In this document: positions 37,537-49,030 of the stretch, piece after piece
Numbering within the stretch: position 1 is the first letter of the stretch
How the letters are laid out: every line of letters begins with the position of its first letter
Assembly (NCBI RefSeq): GCF_026230105.1
Contig: NC_079477.1
Span: forward strand, 6,701,001-6,765,000
DNA from: Diorhabda sublineata
Taxonomy: Eukaryota; Arthropoda; Insecta; Coleoptera; Chrysomelidae
DNA: 64,000 bases
Reading direction: 5' to 3'
Position numbers and translations under genes: made by a program
The notes under the pieces: generated by a model
Databases searched by the model: none
The model's input: the letters and a program-made list of their open reading frames with translations, nothing else
What the model was told of the DNA's origin: nothing

Positions 37537-40500
37537 ATTTACCTTGTTGTCATTTTCATCTCCACCATTAGCAGTACTGCTTCTTCTAAATATGAATTGT
37601 TATTATAAATCAATGGAGTTTGCAAAAAATCTTCGTTATTTGATCCATTGAGTTCTTTACCAAAACGATATTTATTATTTGGGTCATTATTAGCTTGAGA
37701 TATAATACTACACAGCTAAAAAACAACCATTAAAAACAAGTTAGCAATCAAATTTAAAACTTTTGTCATTAAACATTTAAATATATTTTCTTAATTGATT
37801 GAAGGATTACATTCAAATTTTCAAAGCCTTCTAATCTATTTTTTACTTGATAAACATTTAATAAATGAATTAAGCCTTACCTGTAAAATATCTCTTGATC
37901 TGGAACATATATCATCTAAATATGGATATGGATTAAGAGGTACACCATCTAAGAGATCATAAATGTACTTGAAAATGCTAATCGGTTTCTCTGAATATCC
38001 TTGCCAACAGTTTATATTTTTCAATTCGGTTTGGGGTATTATTGAATGTTTTTTTAAAACTGTCTGATTAGGAAAATCTAACCAATAATGCAAATTATAT
38101 TCATCCAGACTCAAATCAATTGCTAATTTATTCAAGAGCTCCATCAAAGGTAATAATTCCTCTGATCTTAAAGTATTCAGTTTCAAATCTTCATATAACA
38201 AATGCAGATTAAAGTGAATTTGCCTTATATATGGAAATAATACACCTCTTGTGTCTATATTTTCTCGATTCTTAGAATCGTCTATAACAATATTTTCTGT
38301 ACACTCTATTTTAAGAGTAGAGTTGATATTTTCTTTAATTTTTCTGTGTTTAGAGTTGCAGATATACATCCAATCATTATCAGTACCCGTAGAACACTTT
38401 TGCTTTTTGATGACGTTTGATGGCGTTACTGGAACTTCACCAGAGGATTCCTGGAGTTGTTCATCATCGTAACCTAAGAGTTCTGAAGCAAAAATATATG
38501 AATCAAAAACATTCAGTTATTTCAATAACAAGAGTTCCAAAAATTGATACCAATCTTTCTAATAAAGTTCTTACCAAATATAAGATTTGTAAACATAGCC
38601 CATTTCTGCTCAGAAGTTATATCCTTTGCTCCTATGACGTTTTTTGTAGAATACCATCTACAAAATAGTGTAGCAGCGACGTCTTTTTGCAAAATTTGAC
38701 GCAAAACAATTAAGCAGCTCTCAACTAACGATGTTGAAGCTAAACTTGGAAGAGTTATTCTATAAAATGTATCATCGGAATATTTCAATGTGATCCTATC
38801 TTCAATGGCATGTATAAGTCCATTCAGCGTCACTTTTTTATCATCTGCAATCAAATAGCACATAAGGAGCTTGAAACAAAATATATTTTATTCCTTAATC
38901 AAACATTAAGTTCAGATAATTCAAATGTATCAATTTATGTTGTTTAATATGTATGATTCATTTTGTTTAAAGAATTACAGCATTTTATCATTTGGTACAA
39001 CAAAAACAGAAATGTAATGTACAAAAGAAAAGAGTTAAAGTATATAATATGTACATGTATCAAGTTGGGAAATATTTTTTTCAACGGGAGACAAGTTGAA
39101 ACTTGGAAACACGTAATTTCACTATCCACCATGAAAAAAAAATTAACTATGATACTACTTTTTTAGATGAAAGGACCCTTTTTATGAAAAACACAGACTT
39201 TTTTCTTTTTTAACTTAAAACGGCTTTCAAAGGAATATGTTGATATTATATTAAACTTCAAATTATTTACTCTTACGTTCTGCAAAATTCATGTGAAGTA
39301 TGGGATTTCTTGGTACCATATTTGGCAGAACTGGAGAAAGTAGATGTTCATCAAACTGTGGATCTGTTGATTTTATATGGGGTAATAAACTGCTTCGCCT
39401 GAAACATAAAGTGTAATGCAGCCAACTGATAAGAGAACAATTTAAAGAAAATATATAATCAAACTAAATTTTTTATAATTCAAGACCCTATAACTATACA
39501 TAATATGTAATCAAACAACACAGTAAATTATTTCATTAAACACAAAGTAACATTAAGTTTGAATTAATTTCTTTCAAAGTTCTGCCTTAGGCTTACAATG
39601 TACCTATCTCAATGTTAAATCAATGACTGCAAGCAGATGCTCTCCTTTGCACTTATCTCGATGTTAAACCCCTTCTTCCTCAATACCTCTCATTTGAGTA
39701 CTTTTAGTAGTTAAAAACTTGCAAATCAAAAGCGACTTTCAGCGGGGAACGTCACAATGAAGAAAAGCCATTTTTCAGATCTTTTTTTTATACATTTTTA
39801 TAGTTGATCCTCTGAATGTACTACTACTATGTTCTCATAATTAAAGAAAAGGTTAGCCAGGTACAATTTTGGTCAATTATTTCTTTTCGAGCGTAAAAAG
39901 GCAATAGAGACTTGTACTATGAATTTGAAAATTTATCAGATTATAGTTTACCTAATATTTTGAAGGAAAAACAAAATCAGACCATAACATGGTGGATTAT
40001 ACATCAGGTAGCTGATTGAACATAAAAAAAATTATATTTTCAATGATTTCCTCTCAACTAAAAAGTTACTTTGTGATCGATTATATGCTACTATGAATGA
40101 AAATGTCAGTTTGTTGTATCTTAGTGGAGTTTGTTAGCTGGTACCTAGAAAGGTTTAACGGAGCAGCATCTGCCACCTACTGAATCTTATCAGCTGGCGA
40201 CTTTTCCCTTTACTTACAGCCAGCTGATTTTTTTCATTCTTATATATTATAATTTTCATCCGAGAGAAAATAACGTGTTTTTAAGTTATTCAGCAGTATG
40301 CTTGATTTGAGTGTTTTGATAAAAAATATAAATTTTAATAATGGAGGTAATGTTGGTATGAGTAAATTCATTCATGAATAATTTATTGTAGCTGTTTTGA
40401 CATAATCATTTACTATTTAAAATTATTCAATTTTAAGAACATTGCACGAATGTAACTCAAACAGAGATATAACCTCTTGTATATAAATTGACTCACCTCC

Positions 40501-43500
40501 TGATGGGAACCATTAGGATCTGTTAATCTTCTGATTGGGTGATACTTAGCTACCAAACTTAAGGATTATTGTATTCATTAAGATTTATTGTACACGATTG
40601 TAATGGGGACCCACATCATAGTTAATTGGCTATTCTATATCGAAGTGACTCTAACGACCATACATATAATTATTTATGGCCTTTTGTACAATAGGATTTT
40701 AGTATTTAAAAGCGGTCTGTAAACAGATACGAGGTCTTTAATAGTCTGGCATTCGTCGAGTATGGTTGTCGGATTATTGAAACCAAGTTTAACTGATTTT
40801 ATTGTTTAATAGTTTATTTCAAAGTAGTTTCAATGTTTTAATACAAAGAATATGGTCAACCATCATTGGTTAGCCCGAAGACATATTACAGTAGCGTATT
40901 TTGTAACTAGTTAACTTTTATTTCAATGAATTGATTAAAAATAGCAATGAAAATTAATAATTTTCATTCTCGCTTTGGCTTAAGTAGCTTTTATCTCTCT
41001 CTCCGATTTACTGTCAGAATTACCTACATGCAATCATGTCTTCTTCATCATCATCATCAACATCTGTGAAAATATGAAAAGAAAAATTATTAGTCTGCGT
41101 GTATAGTAATATACCTCGAGCTGACTTCAATTTTCATTCATAGTAGCGTATAAATAATCACCAGATAAATTTTTAGTTGAGAGGAAGTCAATGAAAGTAT
41201 TTTTTTCATGTTCAAGCAGCTACCTGATGTATAATCCACCATGTTATGGTATGACTTTGTTTTTCCTTCAAAATATTAGGTAAACTATTATCTGACAAAT
41301 TTTCAAATAGGAGGAAATGAGCGAAAAAACTTTTTTTCTCCGAGCGTAGGAGGCTGCCACTGCTCGCCCCATAATTGTATAAGACATAGCATAGCGGGTA
41401 TTAAAATGGATTTGCCGTATTTTTTGATGACACTTTGTATATAATGTAAATGTAATGAACTCACTTTGGATAAGGTGAAAAATTAACTTGTGGTGTTTGT
41501 CTTCTTACATATGGAGATGGAGTATGCTGGGCTAAAGTACCCCCAATGTGTAATTTGCCAATAATATTCAGTCCCGAATAAAGGGTTACATTGCCACCAT
41601 GTTCAAGAATAGCTAACATGTGGAGATGCTAAAACAGTACAGGTAGATTTAATAAGTGTTATCAAAACAATTTGAAATATGAAATATTTTATACCACTAA
41701 AAAAGTAGTGGACTAAAAATATGATAATCTAAATTAGAAATACTTACTGGAATATGGGTAGCATCCTTTGCACTAATACTAGTTAGCATCCCAAATACAA
41801 TATTTCTACTTGAAAAATCTACTTTAACAATAGATAATTGAGAACGTGATTCTAAAATATAACATAAATATTTCTGTCCAACAAAATCATCCACGAAAAA
41901 TACTTTAGATGCTGGTGCTGCTGTATTACTATCTCTAAAAAATTATTCCTTTAAATTACCAATAGAATACATCTATTCTTATTCTTATTTTTATATATGT
42001 TATGATTAAAATAGTTTTATGCCAGAACAATCCTCACTCTAGAGTTATTTAGTTTTCACCTTCATATCCCACGTTTGGTTTGATAGATAAAATAAAAATA
42101 CTTTACACTTACTGTACAGAATAATTGTCGGTCCACAAATAATCCAAACATATTGTAGGTGTTGCTCTAAGATATGAAGCATTTTTTGACAAATCAAAAT
42201 AAGATTTGTTAAATACAGTTGAGTTTTTAAAACTTGTATGTACTTTCAAGGTCTGTGGTGGCCATGGGCTATTGTAAGATGATGGTGCTGGAGATTGACA
42301 ACGGCTAAAAAAATTAATATTACTTTACAATCTAAGACTACTAAGTAAATAGTATATCTATTATTCTTTTCAAGACCTGCTACAGTTTCAAAAGTCTTTA
42401 ATTATACAACAAAATCTTAATTTAAATGAGTCGTATGTATGAAATGATCAGTATTTTTTACCTCATCATTGCCATAGAACTTTGAGATCTCGAGTTTGCT
42501 GTTTGGGCAATATTTGATCCATTTATACTGAGAGGAGTAGAAGGTATATATTTATTATTTACATTATCCCACATAGACAAACGACTTTTCAACTAAAAAG
42601 TAGGAAAAAACATTATATAGATATGAAGTTATACAGTTTTGATTACTAACTAGACAAAATAATATGGTAATATATTTGCATTTCCCATAAATAATTAAAG
42701 AAATAATTAACTATAAGAAAAGATGAAATTTACTGTAAGTGGATGAATAAGGATTACAATATCTGTATGCTGGACTTGTTAAAAAGCTTTTGACTATCTG
42801 ACAACCATATCCAATAATAAAATTGATGTATTCTTATCTCACCAAACGCTCCATCAGCGTCAAAAGAAAATTTGGACTTTACTTCATAAGTGCAAAACAT
42901 ACATCCGCTCCATAATCGAATATCTCCTGACTTTCGAGCAGTCCTTTCTCAGGTGCTGCCATTTTTATTTACACCAGAGCTCTCTTTTCGTTTTCTTCTG
43001 GCCAATGGTCGTTCGCTTTTTCTCCTTTTCAGCCAGGACAGCAAGCACATACAACCCCACGCAACCTCCACAACCCAAGCCCTACAGAGGAACTACTCCT
43101 ATATCAGTGCTAACTCCAACAAACCTTCCTCCTATAATGAAATTTCCCTTATCCTACTTAAAAATCAACCAACTATTCTCTTTCACTCTTTATAAATAAA
43201 TAAATTAATCAAAAATCAAACAATATTCTATAGTTTTCAATGTTTAAAAGGACTAGTAATTATAGTTTTAGCTCAATACTAGGGAAAAAGATTTATGGCT
43301 TCGAGACAAAACTATTTTTCGAATCAGACACAAGTCTTCTTTTAAATATTTGTCATATGAGAAATCAAATGTTTAATGGTAAAATATTGATGCAATCTCT
43401 TAAGGATAATCATAATAATGTTGAAAGATGCCTCAAAAACATAATGCTATATGACAACCTAGCTTTATTATGATGAAGAAACCAACAATTTTGGGAAACT

Positions 43501-46436
43501 TTACATCATTCTTGGAATGAATCCACATAAAAAGGTAAAAGACACAATCATTCATTTAAAGTCATTTTGATTAAATATAAAAAAAGCGTGAAGTTCAGCG
43601 TGTAATTGTTGGATATATGATTTTATTACATTTTGTTTTGTTGATTTTCTTTATTTATATGGAAATGTGCATTTTAGTGAATATTATTTGTCATGGTAAA
43701 TGTGAATGATATGGGATAGGTCAAAAGAGAAGCAAATTCCATCTTGGACACCACAAATGTCAAACTCAGAAGTAGTTAGACTAATTAACAATTTTTAACA
43801 GCTCAGACTTATATAAGCCATTGCTATAGTCTTCCAGCTATTTGCCAAAGAGATGTTTAAACTTTCAATATCGCTACTAAAGAGATATGGTGAAAAATAC
43901 AATCGAATGTCATAAGTTCAGCACCCTGTGCTTGCAAAATCGACTGACAACATAAAAGGTGTTGACGTAAATAGAAATGAGGAAATGACTAGAGATTGAT
44001 GTTATCTTCAGGTTCTAATCTAAACAAACTCAGACCAACATGTTTATGGTTTTATCGAGTTTCAATTACTTGAGAAAATGAATTTTAATTCAAACGAATC
44101 GAAACAAGGCAAGTAAGATAATGTAGAGATAACAGCACAGAACGATGCAAGCAGAACCTCCAACCACTTAGATTGAAAAACCGCAGTTTTCATAGATAAC
44201 AAAATAAATGTAGAGTCAGATCAGTTGAAGAGTACCTTATGGTATACATTTTTCACCACAATCTTTTAATATAAGTGGAAAAGTAGAAATGGAAAAAAAC
44301 ACACTTAATCTTTTTCCATTCTTTTAGAACATTCTACCATTTAACAAAATGAAGACATTCTTAATTAATTTCAAATTCTTTTTTATTGCAATAAATATAA
44401 ATTTATATTCATTTGCCGCTAATGCAATATAGCCAATCATCAGGAGAAGTTTCAAGGGCGGGTCACATGGGGGTCATGTCTCATTTTCAGGAGAATTTTT
44501 TGGATAGCATCAAAGCTTCAGTACAGTTTGAGTCGAACTTAAAGAGAGACAATAAAGCAGTCATAATGCTGAAAGGTGATTATAGAATAAAATGAGGCGG
44601 CCATACGAAAAATGGAGCTTTCTTTGTTCTATTTTCACCCATTTGTGGATAATATGCAAATAAGAAAATAAAATGCGCTGAAAACATGTCACATTATTTG
44701 ATTTGTTTGTTAGTATTTTGTAAGTTTTCATATGAAGTTTGTTGATGTTGTGAGTTTTCACAAGTGTTGATAGTGAAAATAAGTAAAATACTTTTTTATA
44801 AAAACTTAAACCAAATATTTAAATTGTTTTTCCCCAAACAGAAAAACGAAATATAATATGGATTCGATGGTTTTCAGTCAAGAAAATTTAACTAAAAAAA
44901 TTCTGATCACAGTTTTCCTTTTTCTTTCCTTTCTTTTTTTATTTTTATTTGTGACCTGTCCCCCAAACTGAGATACTACAACCGCGCCTTCCAATAATGT
45001 CAACCCACAATAACCATTAAACAAAAATTATTTTAGTTCCATTTTTTGGGAACGTTCTCATTATCCACTATGGATATGAAGTTTGATATAAATAATAAAC
45101 TGATGTGATCCATTTTTGTATCTGAAAAGGTATATTTACCTTATTTGACTGACTTGTAGAGATACTAGCAATTTTATCACCAAATTCCCTTTCATCTGGT
45201 CTCACTTTCCTTATTCTGTAAACACTATGTTGCTTGGTGATAGAATCATAAATCATACATATACTGGGATCGTCATTTGTATAAATGACAGTCATGTTGT
45301 TATTATTGATAATATTCAAGTTGGAAGATTGGTTCATAACCACAGGGCAGATGTCATCCAAAGGATAAGCAAGAGAGAATAAAGTAGCTCTATTTTCATA
45401 AATATTATCTTTAGGAAAACCTGGAAAACCATGTTGAATTAAATAAAAATATTTTGTGTTTCTAATTAATCTAAAACAAACTTTGGTTTTCTTTTGATAT
45501 AAGAATTCCATATTTGGTACTCCAAATCTTATCTATTACAAAAGGAACTGGTACCGTATAATCTTCACCTTTTGGAGTGAATACTTTAATATTATGTAAG
45601 TCAGTAATACAAACAGCTTCTACTGGATTTCCTGTTGGCTCATCTAAATTTGGCAAATCAATGATATGTTCTTCAAAAACTGGACATTCACAATAAAATG
45701 TACACCAAAGTGCTTGGTGGATAACAGATTCTGATGTATAGGAACATATTGTTTTCCTTCCATTATCAAGATCATCATGATTATTTACCAATCCTCTTGA
45801 CCTGAAAATAACAGTACATCAAGCTTGAAATGAGAATTTATATAAAACTAACCAAATGGCAGTATGACCATTAACATAAAGTTCATCTTCCATATATGTG
45901 GGGTCAGATTTTATCGAGAAATGGGTATATTGTCCTTGTTTCTGAATTTGAGATTTATTTGGTTCATAAATACTTTTATCTCCTTCACCAGATAACCTTT
46001 TACTGGAAAATTTGGGAGAATGTACATCAGATAATCTTTTTCCCAACTTATTTAAACTAGTATCAGTATTAGTTTTAAAGCTAATAGATTCATCCAAAAA
46101 ATCACTTTGTCTGGTTTTATAGTTTGTATGTTGATAACTTTTATTAATATTTTTAGAACTATCCTGTGAATATTTCTGAGGTACTTTAGGATTAGGGACT
46201 TTCCTGAGAGTCCAAAATTCTGATCGTTTTGTCTCCGTTAATGACACTTTTTCAAATTTGTTCAAGAGGAATTCATCTACATCAGTTTTACTGTGCTTTA
46301 CCGTTGACTCCAAAGGGCCGGGATGTCGAAATGCTTGCTGCCGGCCACTTGGAACATATTCCTAAAACGCAATAATTATCAAGAAATAAATTTATAAATA
46401 ATTTAAACTTACCTGTGGATCAGAGGCAGCAATCAT
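27663..46436 (-). CDS. ANAPC1: anaphase-promoting complex subunit 1 (APC1)
   Basis: Large scaffold of the APC/C ubiquitin ligase, which drives mitotic exit. Twenty-five exons join with consistent phases to 6,000 nt (1,999 aa; human about 1,944): 46413-46436, 45853-46361, 45482-45801, 45140-45420, 42462-42592, 42113-42304, 41748-41934, 41465-41628, 39277-39398, 38575-38844, 37881-38482, 37543-37715, 36983-37203, 36606-36843, 36310-36548, 36074-36214, 35680-35956, 34887-35266, 34711-34837, 33819-34020, 33429-33664, 31875-32016, 31192-31298, 30622-30952, 27663-28046. It starts MIAASDPQ, as near the vertebrate N-terminus. The N-terminal third corresponds to the beta-propeller. Residues about 1,225-1,670 are the proteasome/cyclosome (PC) repeats with the signature GLVYQGTTHRHITEV and IGRPPGPEM. 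The C-terminus comes from one 127-codon exon beyond a transposon-bearing intron. The fly orthologue is shattered (shtd). Confidence 0.95.
28159..28227. repeat. (TA)n microsatellite in APC1 intron 24
   Basis: About 34 uninterrupted TA units. Another TA tract at 30,557-30,599 lies in the same intron, directly against the right end of the transposon. Confidence 0.95.
28300..28435 (+). mobile_element. Tc1-like DNA-binding domain relic
   Basis: The plus frame reads LSAKESSTDLANVEQDLPQ, then VALRIGVLQSNMSRVLASFR. It resembles the first helix-turn-helix of Tc1-like transposases, where a VAxxxGVxxSTVSRxxxxF pattern is typical. No flanking transposase sequence survives. The assignment is weak. Confidence 0.3.
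28577..30557 (+). mobile_element. rosa/VS-type (DD41D-like) Tc1/mariner element with long terminal inverted repeats
   Basis: A complete element of about 1.98 kb sits in the last intron of APC1, opposite in orientation to that gene. Its ends read ACAGTGCTTT and AAAGCACTGT. Inverted repeats of roughly 380 bp (28,577-28,954) and 390 bp (30,165-30,557) match with few differences. They differ mainly by about 22 bases missing from the left arm just inside ACAGTGCTTT. The outer flanks are TA-rich, so the TA target-site duplication is hidden in a TA tract on the right. The two repeats enclose one intact transposase gene, which suggests a fairly recent insertion. Confidence 0.85.
29076..30155 (+). CDS. 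Tc1/mariner superfamily transposase, DD41D-like
   Basis: Uninterrupted 359-codon frame starting MVYPLQERIEIVGLYY. A start at 29,046 would add ten residues, but the Met-Val-Tyr start fits the family better. An N-terminal helix-turn-helix region is followed by a second one (LSTISRAIGVSSSTVFRVLH). The catalytic Asps lie in FSDECSW, VFQQDGAPPHY and LDLTPLDFFLWGYLK. Counting from the second to the third gives 42 intervening residues, close to the 41 of the rosa/VS group, with one apparent extra residue in RRGQMMEWPP. The enzyme would cut and paste its own ends at TA sites. All three acids and the frame are intact, so activity is possible. The stop codon lies about 10 bp before the right inverted repeat. 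Confidence 0.9.
   Translation: MVYPLQERIEIVGLYYQNNNCARAAARIFNELHDGRHATHKYVIQLMEKFTTTGSVCNKVHKREGLVNNEAIQVAILGQVSLEAQQPKSLSTISRAIGVSSSTVFRVLHKFKYHPYKVKLVHELNEDDFDRRLEFCESMTQIINNNPQLLNNICFSDECSWSLNGLVSRHNCRYWAESDPHIIREFHTQHPEKLNVWCGILGDYIVGPFFINGNLNGESYFELLREGVDPRITTIIENDDNLSEYLLVFQQDGAPPHYAMPVRQFLNETFPARWIGRRGQMMEWPPRSLDLTPLDFFLWGYLKTKVYATQPESLDDLRERIENECRQFNPAVLSNVREAFQNRLYHCMEVNGTHFEHLL
30557..30599. repeat. (TA)n microsatellite abutting the transposon's right end
   Basis: About 21 TA units start immediately outside the CACTGT terminus. TA is the target of Tc1/mariner elements, so the insertion probably chose this tract, or the tract expanded from the duplicated TA. Confidence 0.9.
31682..31839. 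mobile_element. MITE with 44-bp terminal inverted repeats in APC1 intron 22
   Basis: The arms at 31,682-31,725 and 31,796-31,839 are inverted copies (left arm core CACTAGCACTACTCCAACAC) with about five mismatches. They enclose a 70-bp centre. The centre contains ATGCGCGTTTTGATAACC followed by AAGTTATCGTCTTCAG, itself with a GATAAC..GTTATC hairpin. It has no coding potential. A related copy lies at 49,742-49,834. Confidence 0.65.
32060..33420. other. APC1 intron 21, no gene
   Basis: This intron of about 1.4 kb lies between exons 21 and 22. Part of it (32,220-32,360) resembles 16,980-17,190 at moderate identity, sharing AAGTAAATTTGTGGTGA and GAAATTAATTTG, so both contain an unidentified dispersed repeat. 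Confidence 0.35.
37461..37531. repeat. (TA)n microsatellite in APC1 intron 12
   Basis: About 35 TA units, ending only 12 bases from the splice donor of exon 12. Length variation here could affect splicing, but this is inference. Confidence 0.95.
39922..41308. repeat. inverted repeat pair in APC1 intron 8
   Basis: About 180 bp at 39,922-40,105 recurs inverted at 41,129-41,308 with roughly 90 percent identity by eye (shared core GGTGGATTATACATCAGGTA). The arms are separated by about 1.0 kb of unrecognised sequence. This could be a DNA element with subterminal inverted repeats or two opposed copies of one repeat. No transposase is visible between them. Confidence 0.65.
42820..43200 (+). mobile_element. 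possible jockey-like LINE C-terminal relic in APC1 intron 4
   Basis: The reading KIWTLLHKCKTYIRSIIEYL resembles the post-RT stretch of jockey LINEs (LxxxYKTYIRPIIEYxxP). A Pro/Thr-rich reading follows in another frame. The two long overlapping open frames here (42,890-43,195 and 43,005-43,199) look like remnants of that element, not host genes. Confidence 0.35.
43210..45060. other. remainder of APC1 intron 4, no gene recognised
   Basis: Contains open frames of 60-77 codons (43,240-43,473 and 44,413-44,595, +), but neither resembles a known family nor shows splice context. It is probably unidentified repeat sequence. Confidence 0.35.
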
Positions 46437-47150
46437 TGTTTCTTCCTTTTCATCCAGATTTGCCGAAATTATAATTTAATTTATAACGAATTTACTCTAT
46501 ATGTTTAGTTTTTGTTTAAAAAATCAATGATATGTCAAATTTGAAAAACTTTAAATAGAATTGACAGCACCCCCACACGTCTGCTCATTCCACTGCATGA
46601 ACTTTTAAGATATGTTTCACAATATCCTGTACCGAGTGAAAATTTTTTTTTTTTATGTTTCATACTTCATCGTGAACTAGGTCATTTCTAATAATAGCCA
46701 CCATAATTTTATAATAAAAAATATGGTTATTCAATTTACTTGAATTTATTTTATATCCGTTATCAGATACTAATAGTAGAAAAATATTTTGAATTCTGTG
46801 TAAGTTTTCCATATATAACAATTTTTCAATTAATATGCCAAAGGCTGATATTCCTTTTTTTAAACTTAGTAAAATGCCTTCGAATTATCAGCTCAATAAA
46901 TATCACTTTCCCATAGCTATCAAGTTCAAAAATAACTATGAATGAACTTTTAATTCATTCTTTCATAAAAAACTCTTCGCTATATTTGTCTGAAATTATA
47001 ATAATAGCAAAATTACAGGACCATAGAAATATTCGCTATCTAACATTTAAATTTTTGATTATCTTTTTACATGACGGAAATATTAATGACAAATGACGTA
47101 TGTTGGAAATTAGTACCAACCAAAGTTACTACTTCACAGTTTCCTCGTGG
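46437..47150. promoter_or_regulatory. shared upstream region of APC1 and RpS3
   Basis: About 0.7 kb separates the APC1 start codon (-) from the RpS3 transcription start (+), so both promoters must lie here in divergent arrangement. I see no obvious TATA box at the usual distance for either gene. The rest is AT-rich and featureless. Confidence 0.4.
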
Positions 47151-47163
47151 CTTTTTCTTTTCT
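47151..47163 (+). promoter_or_regulatory. 5' terminal oligopyrimidine (TOP) tract of RpS3
   Basis: CTTTTTCTTTTCT lies 20-32 bases before the start codon. Ribosomal-protein mRNAs typically begin at the C of such a tract, which links their translation to growth signalling through TOR. The exact start site is inferred. Confidence 0.55.
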
Positions 47164-47182
47164 GCAATTGACTTGAACGAAA

Positions 47183-48229
47183 ATGGCAACCCCAATTTCA
47201 AAAAAGCGAAAATTTGTCGGAGACGGCGTTTTTAAAGCCGAATTGAATGAATTTTTAACTCGTGAACTCTCAGAGGATGGATATTCCGGAGTGGAAGTGC
47301 GTGTTACCCCTACACGTACAGAAATTATTATTATGGCAACCAGAACAGATAGAGTATTGGGTGAGAAGAACAGAAGGATCAGAGAATTGACCTCTGTAGT
47401 TCAAAAGAGATTCAACTTTATTGAAAATTCTGTAGTGTTATATGGAGAAAAAGTTGCAAATAGAGGTCTATGTGCTATTGCCCAAGCGGAATCACTTAGA
47501 TTCAAATTGATTGGAGGATTAGCGGTTAGAAGGGCTTGTTACGGTGTTTTAAGGTACATCATGGAATGTGGAGCCAAAGGTAAGCTAGAGAAAACATACT
47601 TTAGGAATTTGCTTTTTAACTTACAGTACTCCAAGTTTAGTTATTGTCTGTTCCTGTATTCATTCATTTTCTTACTTGGCTTGAGCACTACAGCAAGTAA
47701 AAAACTACTCAGCTATATTTTCTGTAATTGAAAGTTTAATTTGTTTTTGTGAGTACTGAAAACTTTGATTAACAACCAAATATTTTTCTGTTTTCTTTTG
47801 GAGATAAATATATCCTTATATTTTGTTTCACAAGCTTTTGAATGAAATTTCAATTGCAATTAAGAGCTATTACATTATACGGAATATTCATTTTTAGGAT
47901 GTGAAGTAGTTGTATCTGGTAAATTGAGAGGACAAAGAGCTAAATCCATGAAATTCGTTGATGGACTTATGATTCATTCAGGAGACCCTTGTAATGATTA
48001 TGTAGACACAGCTACCCGTCATGTATTATTGAGACAAGGAGTGTTGGGAATCAAAGTCAAGATAATGTTGCCATGGGACCCTAGTGGCAAAACTGGCCCC
48101 AAGAAACCTCTTCCTGATAATGTATCTGTGGTAGAACCCAAGGAAGAAGTTTTACCGACTAGTCCAAGCAGTGAAATTAAAGCCCCAAAACCAGAAGCTC
48201 CTCCAGCTATTCCAGTAGCTGTAGCATGA
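47183..48229 (+). CDS. RpS3: 40S ribosomal protein S3 (uS3)
   Basis: Two exons, 47183-47579 and 47898-48229, split by a 318-bp GT..AG intron inside a Gly codon ([10 protein letters not shown]), give 729 nt and 242 residues, the normal length for insect uS3. The protein begins [20 protein letters not shown]. The KH type-2 domain follows (about residues 21-92), then the conserved [15 protein letters not shown] and the uS3 C-terminal domain with [14 protein letters not shown]. It sits at the mRNA entry channel of the small subunit and also has a reported DNA-repair role in animals. The Pro/Glu-rich tail ([13 protein letters not shown]) is the variable end typical of the family. Possible polyadenylation signals ATTAAA occur at 48,251 and 48,266. 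Confidence 0.97.
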
Positions 48230-48559
48230 GGGTCTTAATGTTTTTTATAAATTAAAAATATCCAAATTAAAAATTTTCTAAAAATTCAATGTTTTGTTAT
48301 TATTTCAATCATATGTGCAAAAAGTTGATTTATCTATTCATTGTTCAAATCATTTTATTACTAGCTGTTTCTGGTATTAGAATGTGTAATGTCTGTATCT
48401 TCTGCATATAAAATCAACTTTACTTTTTACAAACTCTCCAGCTTGGGTATATATAATGTTTGTGTCAAATGAGATTTTTGTCAAACTGATTATTATGTTG
48501 ATAACAAATTGAGTTAGAATTGATTCATTAGTTGTTGGTAACAGTTACAATGAACAGTG

Positions 48560-49030
48560 CTCACTACCTACACTGTTAGGTCCCGTGGGCCTTCTATAAG
48601 ATGACTGTAATAGCCACAATAAACTACTGCTCGTGTATGCATTACAAAGAGAATTTTCTTTGACCAACAACTTTGGTATTCAAATGGTTTGGTTGGCCCT
48701 TGCATAGTAGTAACAAAAATTTTAATTCTCACCACACTTAGTAAGTGCTTCACACATTTAGTGTGAGTTTTTGAGAAATGATTGTACCTTTAAACTACTC
48801 CATTTGAATGAAAAGTAACTTCATCTGAAAAGAGTTTTCAATATAAAACCTTTATTCTCGTCATATTTGACCTTTTTGTGCATATTCTACTCTTTAAGAA
48901 GATGGAAATTTTCAAAACCCTCTGAATAGTTCTTATAGAGGCAACTTGATGATGAAATCGTGAATATTCCTAGAAGTTTTTCACTATACCATATTCTCAA
49001 ATTTTTTAGAGATCTCACTCAGTTCACTTT
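48560..49030 (-). pseudogene. DD41D-type transposase relic
   Basis: On the minus strand, downward from about 49,000, come IRTIQRVLKISIF, then LFSDEVTFHSNGVV with the first catalytic Asp, and VYCGYYSHLIEGP, equivalent to VWCGI...IxGP. This order matches the DD41D-like transposase of the intact element at 28,577-30,557, but the copy is frame-shifted and stops before the second Asp. It is an old relative and lies between RpS3 and importin alpha. Confidence 0.5.

Noticed and set aside
38844..38875. Alternative upstream acceptor for APC1 exon 10 adding LLMCYLIA
   Set aside because: It is out of phase with the preceding exon. The acceptor TTGATTGCAG at 38,845 gives the right phase and a better family fit (AEHDKKVTLNGL).
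45068..45511. Apparent frameshift in APC1 between two overlapping minus-strand frames
   Set aside because: A 61-nt GT..AG intron explains it and restores a family-like sequence, so I did not call a pseudogene.
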